In this document: positions 56,374-64,000 of the stretch, piece by piece
How positions within the stretch are numbered: the stretch's first letter is position 1
How the letters are laid out: each line of letters begins with the position of its first letter
NCBI RefSeq assembly: GCF_021655095.1
Contig: NZ_PPXW01000001.1
Location: 2,260,761 to 2,324,760, forward strand
Reading direction: 5' to 3'
Length of the DNA: 64,000 nucleotides
Origin: Clostridium sp. Cult1
GTDB lineage: Bacteria > Bacillota > Clostridia > Tissierellales > Tepidimicrobiaceae
The notes under the pieces: model-generated
The model's input: only the letters and a program-made list of their open reading frames with translations
What the model was told of the DNA's origin: nothing
Databases searched by the model: none
Program-made: the position numbers and the translations under genes

Positions 56374-56958
56374 ATGGATATAGAGAAAATTATTTCTGAA
56401 GAACTAGTAGCCTTCCTCCCAGTTTATTTGGCTATGAAGGGGAATTGCACATTATTATTAACTGGTTGTGGAGGGGAATATGAAGTTGAAAAAACCGTTA
56501 GAACTGTATTAAATCAAATAAGTAAATTTTACTTAATGGATTTAAAAGCCACAAAAAAATATTATGGAGATATATTAAATATTAGAAATTTGACCCCAAT
56601 TCCATTTAATAGGGAGAATGTTTTCATACCTATAAAGGTAAGAAAACCCTTATATAAAAATGATGGGTCTTTTGGCTATGTAAATCTAAAATATATTAAA
56701 AAAGCCTATAAAAGAGAAGATAAAACTATAGTCCAATTAACCCAGGGCAATACCATAGAGTCGCTATCTTCTATAGATACTGTAAATAAGCATATTAAAA
56801 ATGGATATATAGTTAAAAAACTATGTAAAGAAAAACAAAACACAATTACCATTAATGAAAGGGATTTATATCAAGACTATGATAAACCTGCCACTAAAAA
56901 GGATATAGCTTTATTGATAAATGAAATATTGAAAATGAAGAATAATTTTTTGCTTTAG
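56374..56958 (+). CDS. Unknown protein, possibly ComK-like competence regulator
   Basis: A 194-residue soluble basic protein with no family I can name surely. Residues about 60-140 read KATKKYYGDIL, LTPIPFNRENVFIPIKVRKP, GSFGYVNLKYIKK and TIVQLTQGNTIESLSSI, which in order, spacing and overall length resemble ComK (Bacillus ComK, 192 residues), the competence master regulator. RecD2 and ComF genes follow. A LexA-like site overlaps its promoter, so SOS control is likely. ATG 56374 follows AAGGAGGGG. The ComK reading is tentative; a DNA-binding regulator of another family is the alternative. Confidence 0.35.
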   Translation: MDIEKIISEELVAFLPVYLAMKGNCTLLLTGCGGEYEVEKTVRTVLNQISKFYLMDLKATKKYYGDILNIRNLTPIPFNRENVFIPIKVRKPLYKNDGSFGYVNLKYIKKAYKREDKTIVQLTQGNTIESLSSIDTVNKHIKNGYIVKKLCKEKQNTITINERDLYQDYDKPATKKDIALLINEILKMKNNFLL

Positions 56959-57025
56959 TAAAAAATCAATTATTATATCAATATGATATAATATTATCTA
57001 ATAATATGGATAGAGGAGAATGGTT

Positions 57026-59239
57026 TTGTTAACATTAGAAGGTACGGTAGAGGATATAATATTTAGAAATGAAGTAAATGCTTATACAGTGGCAAGTCTT
57101 AGTACTTCAGATGGTAATGCTACTATTGTAGGCTATATACCTTATATCAATATAGGAGAAACCATAAAAGTAGAAGGGGAATGGATTTATCATCCAACCT
57201 ATGGCGAACAGTTAGAAATATCCAATGTTTCCATAGTAGTTCCTTCTACTATAAATGGTATTGAAAAATACTTATCCTCTGGTATGATTCCACATATAGG
57301 GCCAAAAACTGCTAAAAAAATAGTTGAAAGATTTGGAAAGGATGCTTTAGATATTATTCAATACAATCCTGAAAGATTGAAGGAAATAGAAGGAATTGGG
57401 GAAAAAAAACTGAAACGTATAGTAGAAGCTTTTGAAGAACAAGGGGAATTAAGGGAGATTATGGTCTTTCTCCAACAATATGGGATTACAGCTAATTATG
57501 GAATTAGAATATATAAAAAGTATGGAAAGGATACCGTCAATATAATTTCTGAAAATCCCTACAAACTCTCAGAGGATATATTTGGAATAGGATTTAAAAC
57601 TGCAGATAAAATTGCGCAAAATATGGGCATTAGCCTTGAATCTCCTTATAGAATAGAAGGAGGTATTAGGTATGTCATAAATAGATATGCTGGAAGTGGC
57701 CACACTTATGTACCTAAAGATGAATTACTACCTTCTACATCTGAATTATTGGGGGTAGATAGTAATTTAGTTGAAGAATCCTTAAGAGATTTGGCTATAA
57801 AAGGTATAGTACATATATTAAATATAGAGGATGAAATGAAAGTCTACTATACACCATTCCATATAGCTGAAAACAACGTAAGTAGAAAAATAGTGGAACT
57901 ATCTCGAGTAGAGTTAGAGGATTTTAATGTGGATATAGATAAAATAATTAAAGAAATAGAAGGAGAAGAAGGGATAGATTTTGCAGACAAACAGATAGAA
58001 GCAATTAAGGAATCTATAAAGAATGGAATTGTCGTAATCACAGGAGGTCCTGGCACGGGGAAGACTACCATAATCAATGCCATAATAAAGATATTTGAAG
58101 ACCAAAGTTTAACTGTAAACCTGGCTGCTCCTACAGGAAGAGCAGCTAAAAGGATGACGGAAACTACGGGTATAGAAGCAAAAACCATCCATAGATTATT
58201 GGAATACTCCTATATGGAAGAAGAGATGGCTTTTGGTCTTAATGAAGACAGTCCTTTGGATACGGATTTGCTCATTATTGATGAAGCATCTATGGTAGAT
58301 ATTTTATTGATGAATAGCTTATTAAAGGCTATAGTTCCAGGGACTAGACTTATTTTGGTAGGAGATGTGGACCAGCTGCCTTCAGTAGGTCCAGGAAATG
58401 TGCTAAAGGATATAATGGGCAGTGGAGTAGTAAAGGTAGTTAAACTAGATGAAATATTTCGCCAAGCGGAAGAGAGTTTAATAGTTGTTAATGCCCATAG
58501 AATTAACAAAGGTGAAATGCCTATATTAAATGAAAAAGATAAGGATTTTTATTTTATAAAAGAAAGGGATCCTAATAATATAGTGAATATCATATTATCC
58601 CTTTGTAAAGAAAGACTGCCTAACTACTATGGAGTAGATCCTCTTAAGGATATTCAGGTATTAACCCCTATGAAGAAAGGGGATGTAGGCATCAATGCAT
58701 TAAATAAATATTTGCAAAAGGTATTGAATCCCAAAGCTTATGGAAAGAAGGAAAAATTAATAGGAGACCAACTATTTCGGGTTGGAGATAAGGTAATGCA
58801 AATTAAGAATAATTATACTACAGAATGGGAGTTAATAAAAGATGAAGTGGTTGTAGAAAAGGGAGAAGGAGTCTTTAACGGAGATTTTGGAATAATAGTG
58901 GATATTGATGATGAAGATAGGATCATAAAAGTATTATTCGATGATGAAAAGGAAGTGGAGTATAATTTCAACCAGTTAGATGAACTAAAATTGTCCTATG
59001 CTACTACAGTTCATAAAAGCCAAGGAAGTGAATTTCCAGTAGTGGTAATGCCTATATATTGGGGACCACCAATGTTACTTACGAGAAACTTATTATACAC
59101 AGCAATAACTAGAGCTAAGAACTTAGTAGTACTAGTTGGAGAAGAAAGATATCTAAGAACTATGATATCTAATAATAGAATTGCCAAAAGATATTCTAGC
59201 CTTGATTATAAAATTAGAAATATATTAACTAGTTTTTAA
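57026..59239 (+). CDS. recD2: RecD2-type 5'-3' DNA helicase
   Basis: A 737-residue SF1B helicase. The N-terminal OB fold (about residues 1-75) and helix-hairpin-helix region (GIEKYLSSGMIPHIGPKTAKKI) come first, then the helicase core with Walker A GGPGTGKTT, IIDEASMVD and GDVDQLPSVGPGN, and the C-terminal UvrD-like domain with YATTVHKSQGSEFPVVV and LLYTAITRAK. RecD2 acts in repair and replication without RecBC. I prefer TTG 57026, seven bases from AGAGGAG, over ATG 57020, which lies too close to it. comF follows after ten bases. Confidence 0.96.
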   Translation: MLTLEGTVEDIIFRNEVNAYTVASLSTSDGNATIVGYIPYINIGETIKVEGEWIYHPTYGEQLEISNVSIVVPSTINGIEKYLSSGMIPHIGPKTAKKIVERFGKDALDIIQYNPERLKEIEGIGEKKLKRIVEAFEEQGELREIMVFLQQYGITANYGIRIYKKYGKDTVNIISENPYKLSEDIFGIGFKTADKIAQNMGISLESPYRIEGGIRYVINRYAGSGHTYVPKDELLPSTSELLGVDSNLVEESLRDLAIKGIVHILNIEDEMKVYYTPFHIAENNVSRKIVELSRVELEDFNVDIDKIIKEIEGEEGIDFADKQIEAIKESIKNGIVVITGGPGTGKTTIINAIIKIFEDQSLTVNLAAPTGRAAKRMTETTGIEAKTIHRLLEYSYMEEEMAFGLNEDSPLDTDLLIIDEASMVDILLMNSLLKAIVPGTRLILVGDVDQLPSVGPGNVLKDIMGSGVVKVVKLDEIFRQAEESLIVVNAHRINKGEMPILNEKDKDFYFIKERDPNNIVNIILSLCKERLPNYYGVDPLKDIQVLTPMKKGDVGINALNKYLQKVLNPKAYGKKEKLIGDQLFRVGDKVMQIKNNYTTEWELIKDEVVVEKGEGVFNGDFGIIVDIDDEDRIIKVLFDDEKEVEYNFNQLDELKLSYATTVHKSQGSEFPVVVMPIYWGPPMLLTRNLLYTAITRAKNLVVLVGEERYLRTMISNNRIAKRYSSLDYKIRNILTSF

Positions 59240-59249
59240 GGAGGAAACT

Positions 59250-59915
59250 ATGGAACTTATGAAGAGCATAAAGGAATTCTTATTTCCTCAAGAGCATATC
59301 TGTTTATTTTGTAAAAGTAATATAACATCTTCTAAAGACTGTATTTGTACAAGTTGCAAGGGTTTAATTGAATTTGTTAATAGAGAAATTGATTTAAATC
59401 TACCTAGCCTTGAGAAGATATATTACTCAGTTTTGTACAATAGATTCATAAGGGAAAAAATCCATTCCTTTAAATTTCAAGGTAAAAGCTATTTATATAA
59501 GCCTTTTGGAGAAATCCTCCTCTCTACTATAAAGGATAAAGGAATAGATAAAAGGGTAGATGCCATTATATATGTACCTATTCATAGGAGAAAAGAGGCA
59601 TTTAGAGGCTATAATCAATCTCAGTTATTGGGAGATTATGTATCAAAGAAATTGAATATTCCTATCTTAAGAAATCATTTATTAAAGGTGAAATGGACTA
59701 AAGATCAAAATAGACTAGGTAAAATTGAAAGACAAAATAACCTACAGAATTCTTTTAAAACCAATAATATTGAAGATTTTAAAGGTAAAGAAATTCTTTT
59801 AATTGACGATATTATTACTACAGGGGCTACATTAGAGGAATGTAGCAAATCCCTTATGGAAAGTGGAGCCAAAAAAATATACGGATTAGCTCTTACTTCT
59901 AGTATGAAACTGTGA
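59250..59915 (+). CDS. comF: ComF family phosphoribosyltransferase-like protein
   Basis: A 221-residue protein with an N-terminal zinc ribbon (CLFCKSN and CICTSCKG) and a phosphoribosyltransferase domain with the PRPP motif ILLIDDIITTGAT. ComFC-type proteins help DNA uptake in competent cells, by an unknown activity. RGYNQSQLL is the usual central motif. ATG 59250 follows AAGGAGG. In Bacillus comF also precedes yvyF, flgM and flgN. With RecD2 upstream it supports a transformation-linked role. Confidence 0.93.
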   Translation: MELMKSIKEFLFPQEHICLFCKSNITSSKDCICTSCKGLIEFVNREIDLNLPSLEKIYYSVLYNRFIREKIHSFKFQGKSYLYKPFGEILLSTIKDKGIDKRVDAIIYVPIHRRKEAFRGYNQSQLLGDYVSKKLNIPILRNHLLKVKWTKDQNRLGKIERQNNLQNSFKTNNIEDFKGKEILLIDDIITTGATLEECSKSLMESGAKKIYGLALTSSMKL

Positions 59916-59924
59916 GGTGAAAAT

Positions 59925-60338
59925 ATGGATGTTAGAAACTGCAGTCGTTGCGGTAAAATATATGCTTATGATGGATTCAAAATATGCTTACATTGTAGAA
60001 GAGAAGATGAAAAGGATTTCAAAATTATAAAAGAATATATAGATGAAAATCCAGGAGCAAATATATCAGAGGTTTCAGAAGAAACAGGAATAGACACCAA
60101 GAAGATAATTGAGTTTTTAAGAGAAGGAAGGCTAGAGATTAAAGATGAACACAATGTACTCCTAAGCTGTGAAAGGTGTGGGACCTCAATAAAGACAGGA
60201 CGTTTCTGTGAGAAATGTACTGCAGAGATGCAAAGAGAATTCAAACAAACCCTAGGCGGAGGTAGGGATCCTAGAGATGTCAAAAATGGTAGAGCAAGAG
60301 AAAAGATTAGAATTACAGATAGACGCAGGGAGAGATAA
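59925..60338 (+). CDS. yvyF: YvyF-type flagellar operon protein (TIGR03826 family)
   Basis: A 137-residue protein with two zinc-ribbon-like pairs, CSRCGKIY with CLHC near the N-terminus and CERCGTS with CEKCT near residue 85-100, around a helical centre (IDTKKIIEFLREG). The family is always found before flgM in Firmicutes; YvyF modulates flagellar gene expression. ATG 59925 follows GTGAGGTG. A sigma-D promoter for flgM begins 18 bases after its stop. Confidence 0.9.
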   Translation: MDVRNCSRCGKIYAYDGFKICLHCRREDEKDFKIIKEYIDENPGANISEVSEETGIDTKKIIEFLREGRLEIKDEHNVLLSCERCGTSIKTGRFCEKCTAEMQREFKQTLGGGRDPRDVKNGRAREKIRITDRRRER

Positions 60339-60355
60339 TTAAATAAAAATATAGT

Positions 60356-60382
60356 TAAAGTATCACCCCATTTAACCGATAA
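60356..60382 (+). promoter_or_regulatory. Sigma-D (sigma-28) promoter of flgM
   Basis: TAAA at 60356-60359, 15 bases, then ACCGATAA at 60375-60382: a close match to the flagellar consensus TAAA-N15-GCCGATAT. The start should fall near 60389. FlgM is the anti-sigma factor of this sigma, so the gene is under feedback control. Confidence 0.85.
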
Positions 60383-60409
60383 TAATATTGAATAAGGGAA
60401 AATGGGGTG
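60364..60409 (+). promoter_or_regulatory. Hairpin that would hide the flgM ribosome-binding site in readthrough RNA
   Basis: CACCCCATTT (60364-60373) pairs perfectly with AAATGGGGTG (60400-60409), which includes the flgM Shine-Dalgarno sequence GGGGTG. The left arm lies upstream of the expected sigma-D start, so only RNA read through from comF-yvyF contains the hairpin. Confidence 0.55.
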
Positions 60410-60416
60410 TATTTTT

Positions 60417-60698
60417 ATGAAAATCAATAAAACTGAAAAGATATTACAAATCTATAATGATATGAGAGACAATAAAATAAAATCCAATAAAAATACTTTA
60501 GGGAAAGATGAATTAGAAGTTTCAGAAAAGGCTAAGGACTACCAATTTGCCATCAATAAATTAAAAGAAGTGCCAGATATAAGAAAGGATAAGGTAGATA
60601 GAATTAAAAAGGATATAAATTCAGGAAATTATAATGTGGAAGGTAAAAAAATAGCAGAAAAGATATACGAGAGTGCAAATTTCGATAAGAAAATATAA
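60417..60698 (+). CDS. flgM: Anti-sigma-28 factor FlgM
   Basis: A 93-residue anti-sigma factor that holds sigma-D inactive until the hook is complete and FlgM is exported. The C-terminal sigma-binding part KLKEVPDIRKDKVDRIKKDI and NSGNYNVEGKKIAEKI is the FlgM pattern. ATG 60417 follows GGGGTG; the earlier open frame from 60402 has no site. The gene has its own sigma-D promoter, and flgN follows at 12 bases. Confidence 0.95.
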   Translation: MKINKTEKILQIYNDMRDNKIKSNKNTLGKDELEVSEKAKDYQFAINKLKEVPDIRKDKVDRIKKDINSGNYNVEGKKIAEKIYESANFDKKI

Positions 60699-60710
60699 TG
60701 AGGTGGGAAG

Positions 60711-61181
60711 ATGAGTTTTTCAGAAGAACTAATGGATGTATTGAAAAGGGAGTTGGATATCCTTTTTAGATTAAAAGAACTCACCTTTGATAAAACCGAT
60801 ATAATCATAAACAATCAAGTGGAAGAGTTGGAAGAAATAATTAAAAAGGAAGAAGAACTTATAAATACAATGGCAAATACGGAAGAAGAAAGAGTTAATC
60901 TAATGAATAATTGGGGAGTGGATATAAATACTCCATTATCGGAAGTAATCCAAAGGATTCCAGAAGGAAAGGAAGAATTAAATCGTATAGGTGAAGAGTT
61001 ATCCAAATCCTTGGAAGAAATTCAAAGTAGAAATAATATTAACAGTCAACTTATTAATGAAAATTTACAATGGCTTGATTTCAATATGAACCTCCTTACC
61101 AATACTTATACTCCTACAACCTATGGTAAGGAGAAAAAAGGAACAGAAGCTAAAAACAGCTTATTCGATAGGAAGGTGTAG
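60711..61181 (+). CDS. flgN: Flagellar export chaperone FlgN
   Basis: A 156-residue helical protein of the FlgN family, which keeps FlgK and FlgL soluble for export through the flagellar type III system. The order of long charged helices (ELMDVLKRELDILFRLKELT; IINNQVEELEEIIKKEEELI) and a Lys/Glu-rich tail is typical. ATG 60711 follows GAGGTGGG. Its clients, two FlgK proteins, are encoded immediately downstream, two bases after its stop. Confidence 0.92.
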   Translation: MSFSEELMDVLKRELDILFRLKELTFDKTDIIINNQVEELEEIIKKEEELINTMANTEEERVNLMNNWGVDINTPLSEVIQRIPEGKEELNRIGEELSKSLEEIQSRNNINSQLINENLQWLDFNMNLLTNTYTPTTYGKEKKGTEAKNSLFDRKV

Positions 61182-61183
61182 AT

Positions 61184-62698
61184 ATGAGTTTTGGAGGATT
61201 GTATATTTCAATATCGGGAATAAATGCAAATAAAAAGGCTTTAGACACAGTATCCCATAATATAGCCAATGTTAACAATCGAAACTATGTACGACAAGGA
61301 GTAATCCATGCAGAAAGCTCTTATTCTACTAATACCATTACAAGATATCAAATGGGATCAGGGGTAGATGTACAGCAGATTAGACAGATAAGAGATGAAT
61401 TTTTAGATGCTAAGCTACGAAGGGAAATGGCTACCTTTGGATATTATAATACTAAATCTGAAATACTCAATGAAATTGAAGTAATATTTAATGAGATAAC
61501 CAGCAGTGGCCTACAGGAGGTAATGGATGATTTTTGGGATGGTTGGTCAGAACTATATAAGGAACCAGATAGTTTAACCATAAGAGGACTTCTTCATGAA
61601 AAGGCAGTAGCTTTTACCACTACAGTAAACCATATATCAGTCCAATTGGATAGTTTACAATTCAATTTAAATAAGGAAATGTTAAATAAAACGGAGGAAG
61701 TAAATACCTTACTTAAGGAAATAGCTGGATTAAACAACAAGATTAAACTAGCAGAAGGCTATGGGCCAAATATCTCTGCCAATGATTATAGGGACCAGCG
61801 TAATGCAGCCTTAGATAGACTTTCAGAATTAATTCCCATAAATTATTATGAAAATAAATATGGTGAAGTTACAGTAACTTTAAATGGAAGGGATTTAATC
61901 AATGGGCACTATTTTAATCCTATAGATGTTAAATTAAATCCAAAAGGCCATGGTGAAATACACTGGTCTGATACAGGAGAGCCTATAGATCTAAGGGGAC
62001 TAGGCGAACTAGGAGGCTATATAGATGCCAGGGATAAGGTAGTAGTAGAATATAAGGAAAGACTGAATGTTTTGGTGGGAGAACTGGCTTCTAGTATAAA
62101 TGCTCTGCATAAAATAGGAGTAGATTTAGAGGGAGAACTAAATGGAGAGAATTTCTTCATAATAGGCGATCCTAAAGATCCAGCAGCAACAATAAAGGTA
62201 AATCCAGCCCTAGAAGATTTTAATAAAATTGCAGTAGGAGGATCAGCTGCAAAGGGAGATGGAGATATAGCCAAGGCTATTTTAGATTTAAGGGGAATGA
62301 ATTTATTTAGGAATTATGAGGATTATATTTCTAATGATGATAAATATATATATGAAGAATTAAAGGATGAGAACGGCAATGATTTTACTAATATAGAAGA
62401 TATTATTAATGAAATAAAAGGCAAAGGTGGAACTACCAATACAGATGGCTTCTACCGAGACCTAATCTTAAGTTTAAGTCTTGAAAGGGAACAAGCTAGG
62501 GACATGGTGCTAAACCAAGTTATGCTAATAAATCAAATAGACGAAAGAAGACAAGAAATATCCTCCGTATCCCTAGATGAAGAAATGGCAAATATGCTAA
62601 AATATCAACATTCTTATATAGCTAACTCTAGGGTGATTAATGCTATCGATGAGATGATAGAAACAATTGTGAATAGACTAGGAATAGTTGGACGATAA
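61184..62698 (+). CDS. flgK: Flagellar hook-associated protein FlgK (copy 1)
   Basis: A 504-residue hook-filament junction protein. The N-terminal LYISISGINANKKALDTVSHNIANVNNRNYVRQ and the C-terminal VSLDEEMANMLKYQHSYIANSRVI with DEMIETIVNRLG form the paired coiled coils. The length fits FlgK. The ATG at 61184 lies two bases after the flgN stop, behind GGAAGGTG. A second FlgK gene follows 26 bases later, and the two products are clearly different, so both junction proteins may be used. Confidence 0.94.
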   Translation: MSFGGLYISISGINANKKALDTVSHNIANVNNRNYVRQGVIHAESSYSTNTITRYQMGSGVDVQQIRQIRDEFLDAKLRREMATFGYYNTKSEILNEIEVIFNEITSSGLQEVMDDFWDGWSELYKEPDSLTIRGLLHEKAVAFTTTVNHISVQLDSLQFNLNKEMLNKTEEVNTLLKEIAGLNNKIKLAEGYGPNISANDYRDQRNAALDRLSELIPINYYENKYGEVTVTLNGRDLINGHYFNPIDVKLNPKGHGEIHWSDTGEPIDLRGLGELGGYIDARDKVVVEYKERLNVLVGELASSINALHKIGVDLEGELNGENFFIIGDPKDPAATIKVNPALEDFNKIAVGGSAAKGDGDIAKAILDLRGMNLFRNYEDYISNDDKYIYEELKDENGNDFTNIEDIINEIKGKGGTTNTDGFYRDLILSLSLEREQARDMVLNQVMLINQIDERRQEISSVSLDEEMANMLKYQHSYIANSRVINAIDEMIETIVNRLGIVGR

Positions 62699-62724
62699 AA
62701 TTATTACGAAGGGACTGAGTAAAT

Positions 62725-64000
62725 ATGCATTTTGGCTTTAATACTGCTGTACAAGCCCTATTAGCTAGTCAAAGATCTTTATATATAACCAATCATAATA
62801 TAAGTAATATGAACACAGAAGGCTATTCAAGACAACAAGGAGCTCAAAGAGCTACTAGCCCTTATAACTTACCAGGGATAGGCTATTTAGGTACAGGAAC
62901 TGAAATATACGATATAGCTAGAGTAAGGGACTCCTATGTGGATTTTAAATATTGGAACGAAAACGCCCCAAAAGGGGAATGGTTAATTAAGAGGGATACT
63001 CTATCTGAAATAGAAAAGCTATTTGGAGAGCCTTCTAAAAGCAGTTTTAGACAATATTTAGATGATTTTTATACTGCATTAGATAATATGAGTAAAAACC
63101 CTTCAGATTTTTCCTATAGGGAACCTGTAAGGGAAAATGCTCTAGCTTTTACTAAACATATAAATGAATCAGCAGCAAGATTAGCAGAATTAAAGAAAGA
63201 AACGGAAGTTTCCATAGATACTAAAGTAAGAAAGATAAATAGTATAGCAACCCAAATTGCATCTTTAAATAGACAAATCTACTCTAACGAATTAGATGGT
63301 AGAAAAGCCAATGATCTGAGGGATAGAAGAGATTTACTAGTAGACGAGCTATCCCAAATAGTAAATGTAAAAGTAGACGAATCCAAGGATGGTAAATTTA
63401 GAGTAAATATAAGCGGTGTGTCCTTAGTAGATCATACAGATGCGAATTTTGTAAAAACAGATACAGATGATAAGGATAATATAGTAATAAAATGGAGCAA
63501 TGGCGGTACTGTAAACCTAAGAGCAGGAGAGCTAAAAGGATTATTAGAATTATATAATGGAGATGGGAAAAATAATAGCTATAGGGGAATACCCTATTAT
63601 CAGAGGAAATTAGATGATTTTGCAAAAGGTTTTGCAGAGGCTTTTAATGAGCAGCACGAGAAAGGCTATAAATTAAATTCTACAGAAAATGGTGGGGAAT
63701 TTTTCCATATATCCGATCCAGATAATCCAGCTGCGACTATAACTTTGTCTGACGCTATATTAGATAATTTGGAAAATATTGCAGCAGCAGGTGCTTCTCC
63801 TGGTAATGCAGAGGATAATAGAAATCTGTTGGAATTAATAGCTCTAAGGGATAATGGAGAATTCTTTGATGGAATTATAGGTACAGATGGCAACCCTTTA
63901 CCCAAAGGAACTCCAGACGATTTTCTAAAATCTATAATTTCCAATTTAGCAGTAGACAGTATGCAAGGTCAAAGAATGTATGATACCCAGAATTTAATCC
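62725..64000 (+). CDS. flgK: Flagellar hook-associated protein FlgK (copy 2, 3' end outside window)
   Basis: The frame is open from ATG 62725 (ribosome-binding site AAGGGA) to the window end, 425 codons. The N-terminus GFNTAVQALLASQRSLYITNHNISNMNTEGYSRQ is a FlgK hook-associated start, and GLQ-type, ASLNRQIYSNE and DLRDRRDLLVDELSQIVN are further FlgK segments. It differs from copy 1 over most of its length. Copy 1 is nearer flgN. Which one makes the normal hook-filament junction is not clear; one could act at another stage. The C-terminal coiled coil is not in the window. Confidence 0.92.
   Translation, partial: MHFGFNTAVQALLASQRSLYITNHNISNMNTEGYSRQQGAQRATSPYNLPGIGYLGTGTEIYDIARVRDSYVDFKYWNENAPKGEWLIKRDTLSEIEKLFGEPSKSSFRQYLDDFYTALDNMSKNPSDFSYREPVRENALAFTKHINESAARLAELKKETEVSIDTKVRKINSIATQIASLNRQIYSNELDGRKANDLRDRRDLLVDELSQIVNVKVDESKDGKFRVNISGVSLVDHTDANFVKTDTDDKDNIVIKWSNGGTVNLRAGELKGLLELYNGDGKNNSYRGIPYYQRKLDDFAKGFAEAFNEQHEKGYKLNSTENGGEFFHISDPDNPAATITLSDAILDNLENIAAAGASPGNAEDNRNLLELIALRDNGEFFDGIIGTDGNPLPKGTPDDFLKSIISNLAVDSMQGQRMYDTQNLI

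Overview
The window is AT-rich chromosomal DNA from a low-GC, endospore-forming, flagellated anaerobe of the Firmicutes, most like Clostridia or Tissierellia. The evidence is spoIID, spoIIQ and spoIIID with Mbl/MreB, an F-type ATP synthase whose c subunit carries a sodium-binding signature, an oxygen-sensitive double-cubane oxidoreductase with its activating ATPase, a sigma-54-controlled thiolase/CoA-transferase unit, and strong Shine-Dalgarno sites with many TTG and GTG starts. Protein identities come from motifs and family knowledge; no database search was possible.

Layout. 1-9.5 kb: central carbon and information genes (end of fba, transaldolase, two tandem glpX, rho, rpmE, a YqhQ-type DUF1385 protein, prmC, a split chromate-type transporter, prfA). 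9.5-12.9 kb: gamma-glutamyltransferase-type enzyme, ZIP metal transporter (minus strand), and an exported protein gene broken by an in-frame TGA. 13.0-19.1 kb: accessory operon of a sugar or nucleoside ABC importer, a PfkB kinase and two ADP-ribosylglycohydrolase-fold proteins, the second with lost metal ligands. 19.1-21.1 kb (minus): double-cubane reductase and its ATPase. 21.3-28.0 kb: sua5, ywlE, rpiB, upp, a wecA/tagO-type transferase, wecB, and a PAS/AAA+ sigma-54 activator. 28.3-31.1 kb: -24/-12 promoter, thiolase and the two CoA-transferase subunits. 31.3-38.3 kb: complete ATP synthase operon. 38.4-47.5 kb: ywmB, murA, spoIID, spoIIQ, spoIIID, mbl, two flagellar rod genes, a rod-binding protein, a lytic transglycosylase and a 25-codon membrane ORF. 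47.5-52.7 kb (minus): a large exported phosphodiester-glycosidase-type protein, tRNA-Pro, a chemotaxis receptor, and the relic of a flavoprotein gene. 52.9-54.8 kb: a small membrane protein and metK behind a SAM-I riboswitch. 55.0-56.3 kb: sigma factor with DUF1659, DUF2922 and YvrJ genes. 56.3-59.9 kb: an unknown, possibly ComK-like protein behind a LexA-like operator, then recD2 and comF. 59.9-64.0 kb: yvyF, flgM, flgN, and two tandem flgK genes, the second cut by the window end.

Much of the backbone (fba-tal-glpX-rho-rpmE; prmC/prfA; sua5-ywlE-rpiB-upp-wecB-atp; ywmB-murA-spoIID-spoIIQ-spoIIID-mbl-flhO-flhP; comF-yvyF-flgM-flgN-flgK) follows an order also known from Bacillus, so the parts that do not fit stand out as lineage-specific insertions: the ABC/kinase/hydrolase operon, the double-cubane pair, and the activator-thiolase-CoA-transferase unit. 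The most interesting signals are the importer/kinase/double-hydrolase operon, a promoter-dependent hairpin over the flgM ribosome-binding site, the LexA-like operator inside a near-consensus promoter of an unrecognised gene, and the sigma-54 regulatory unit.
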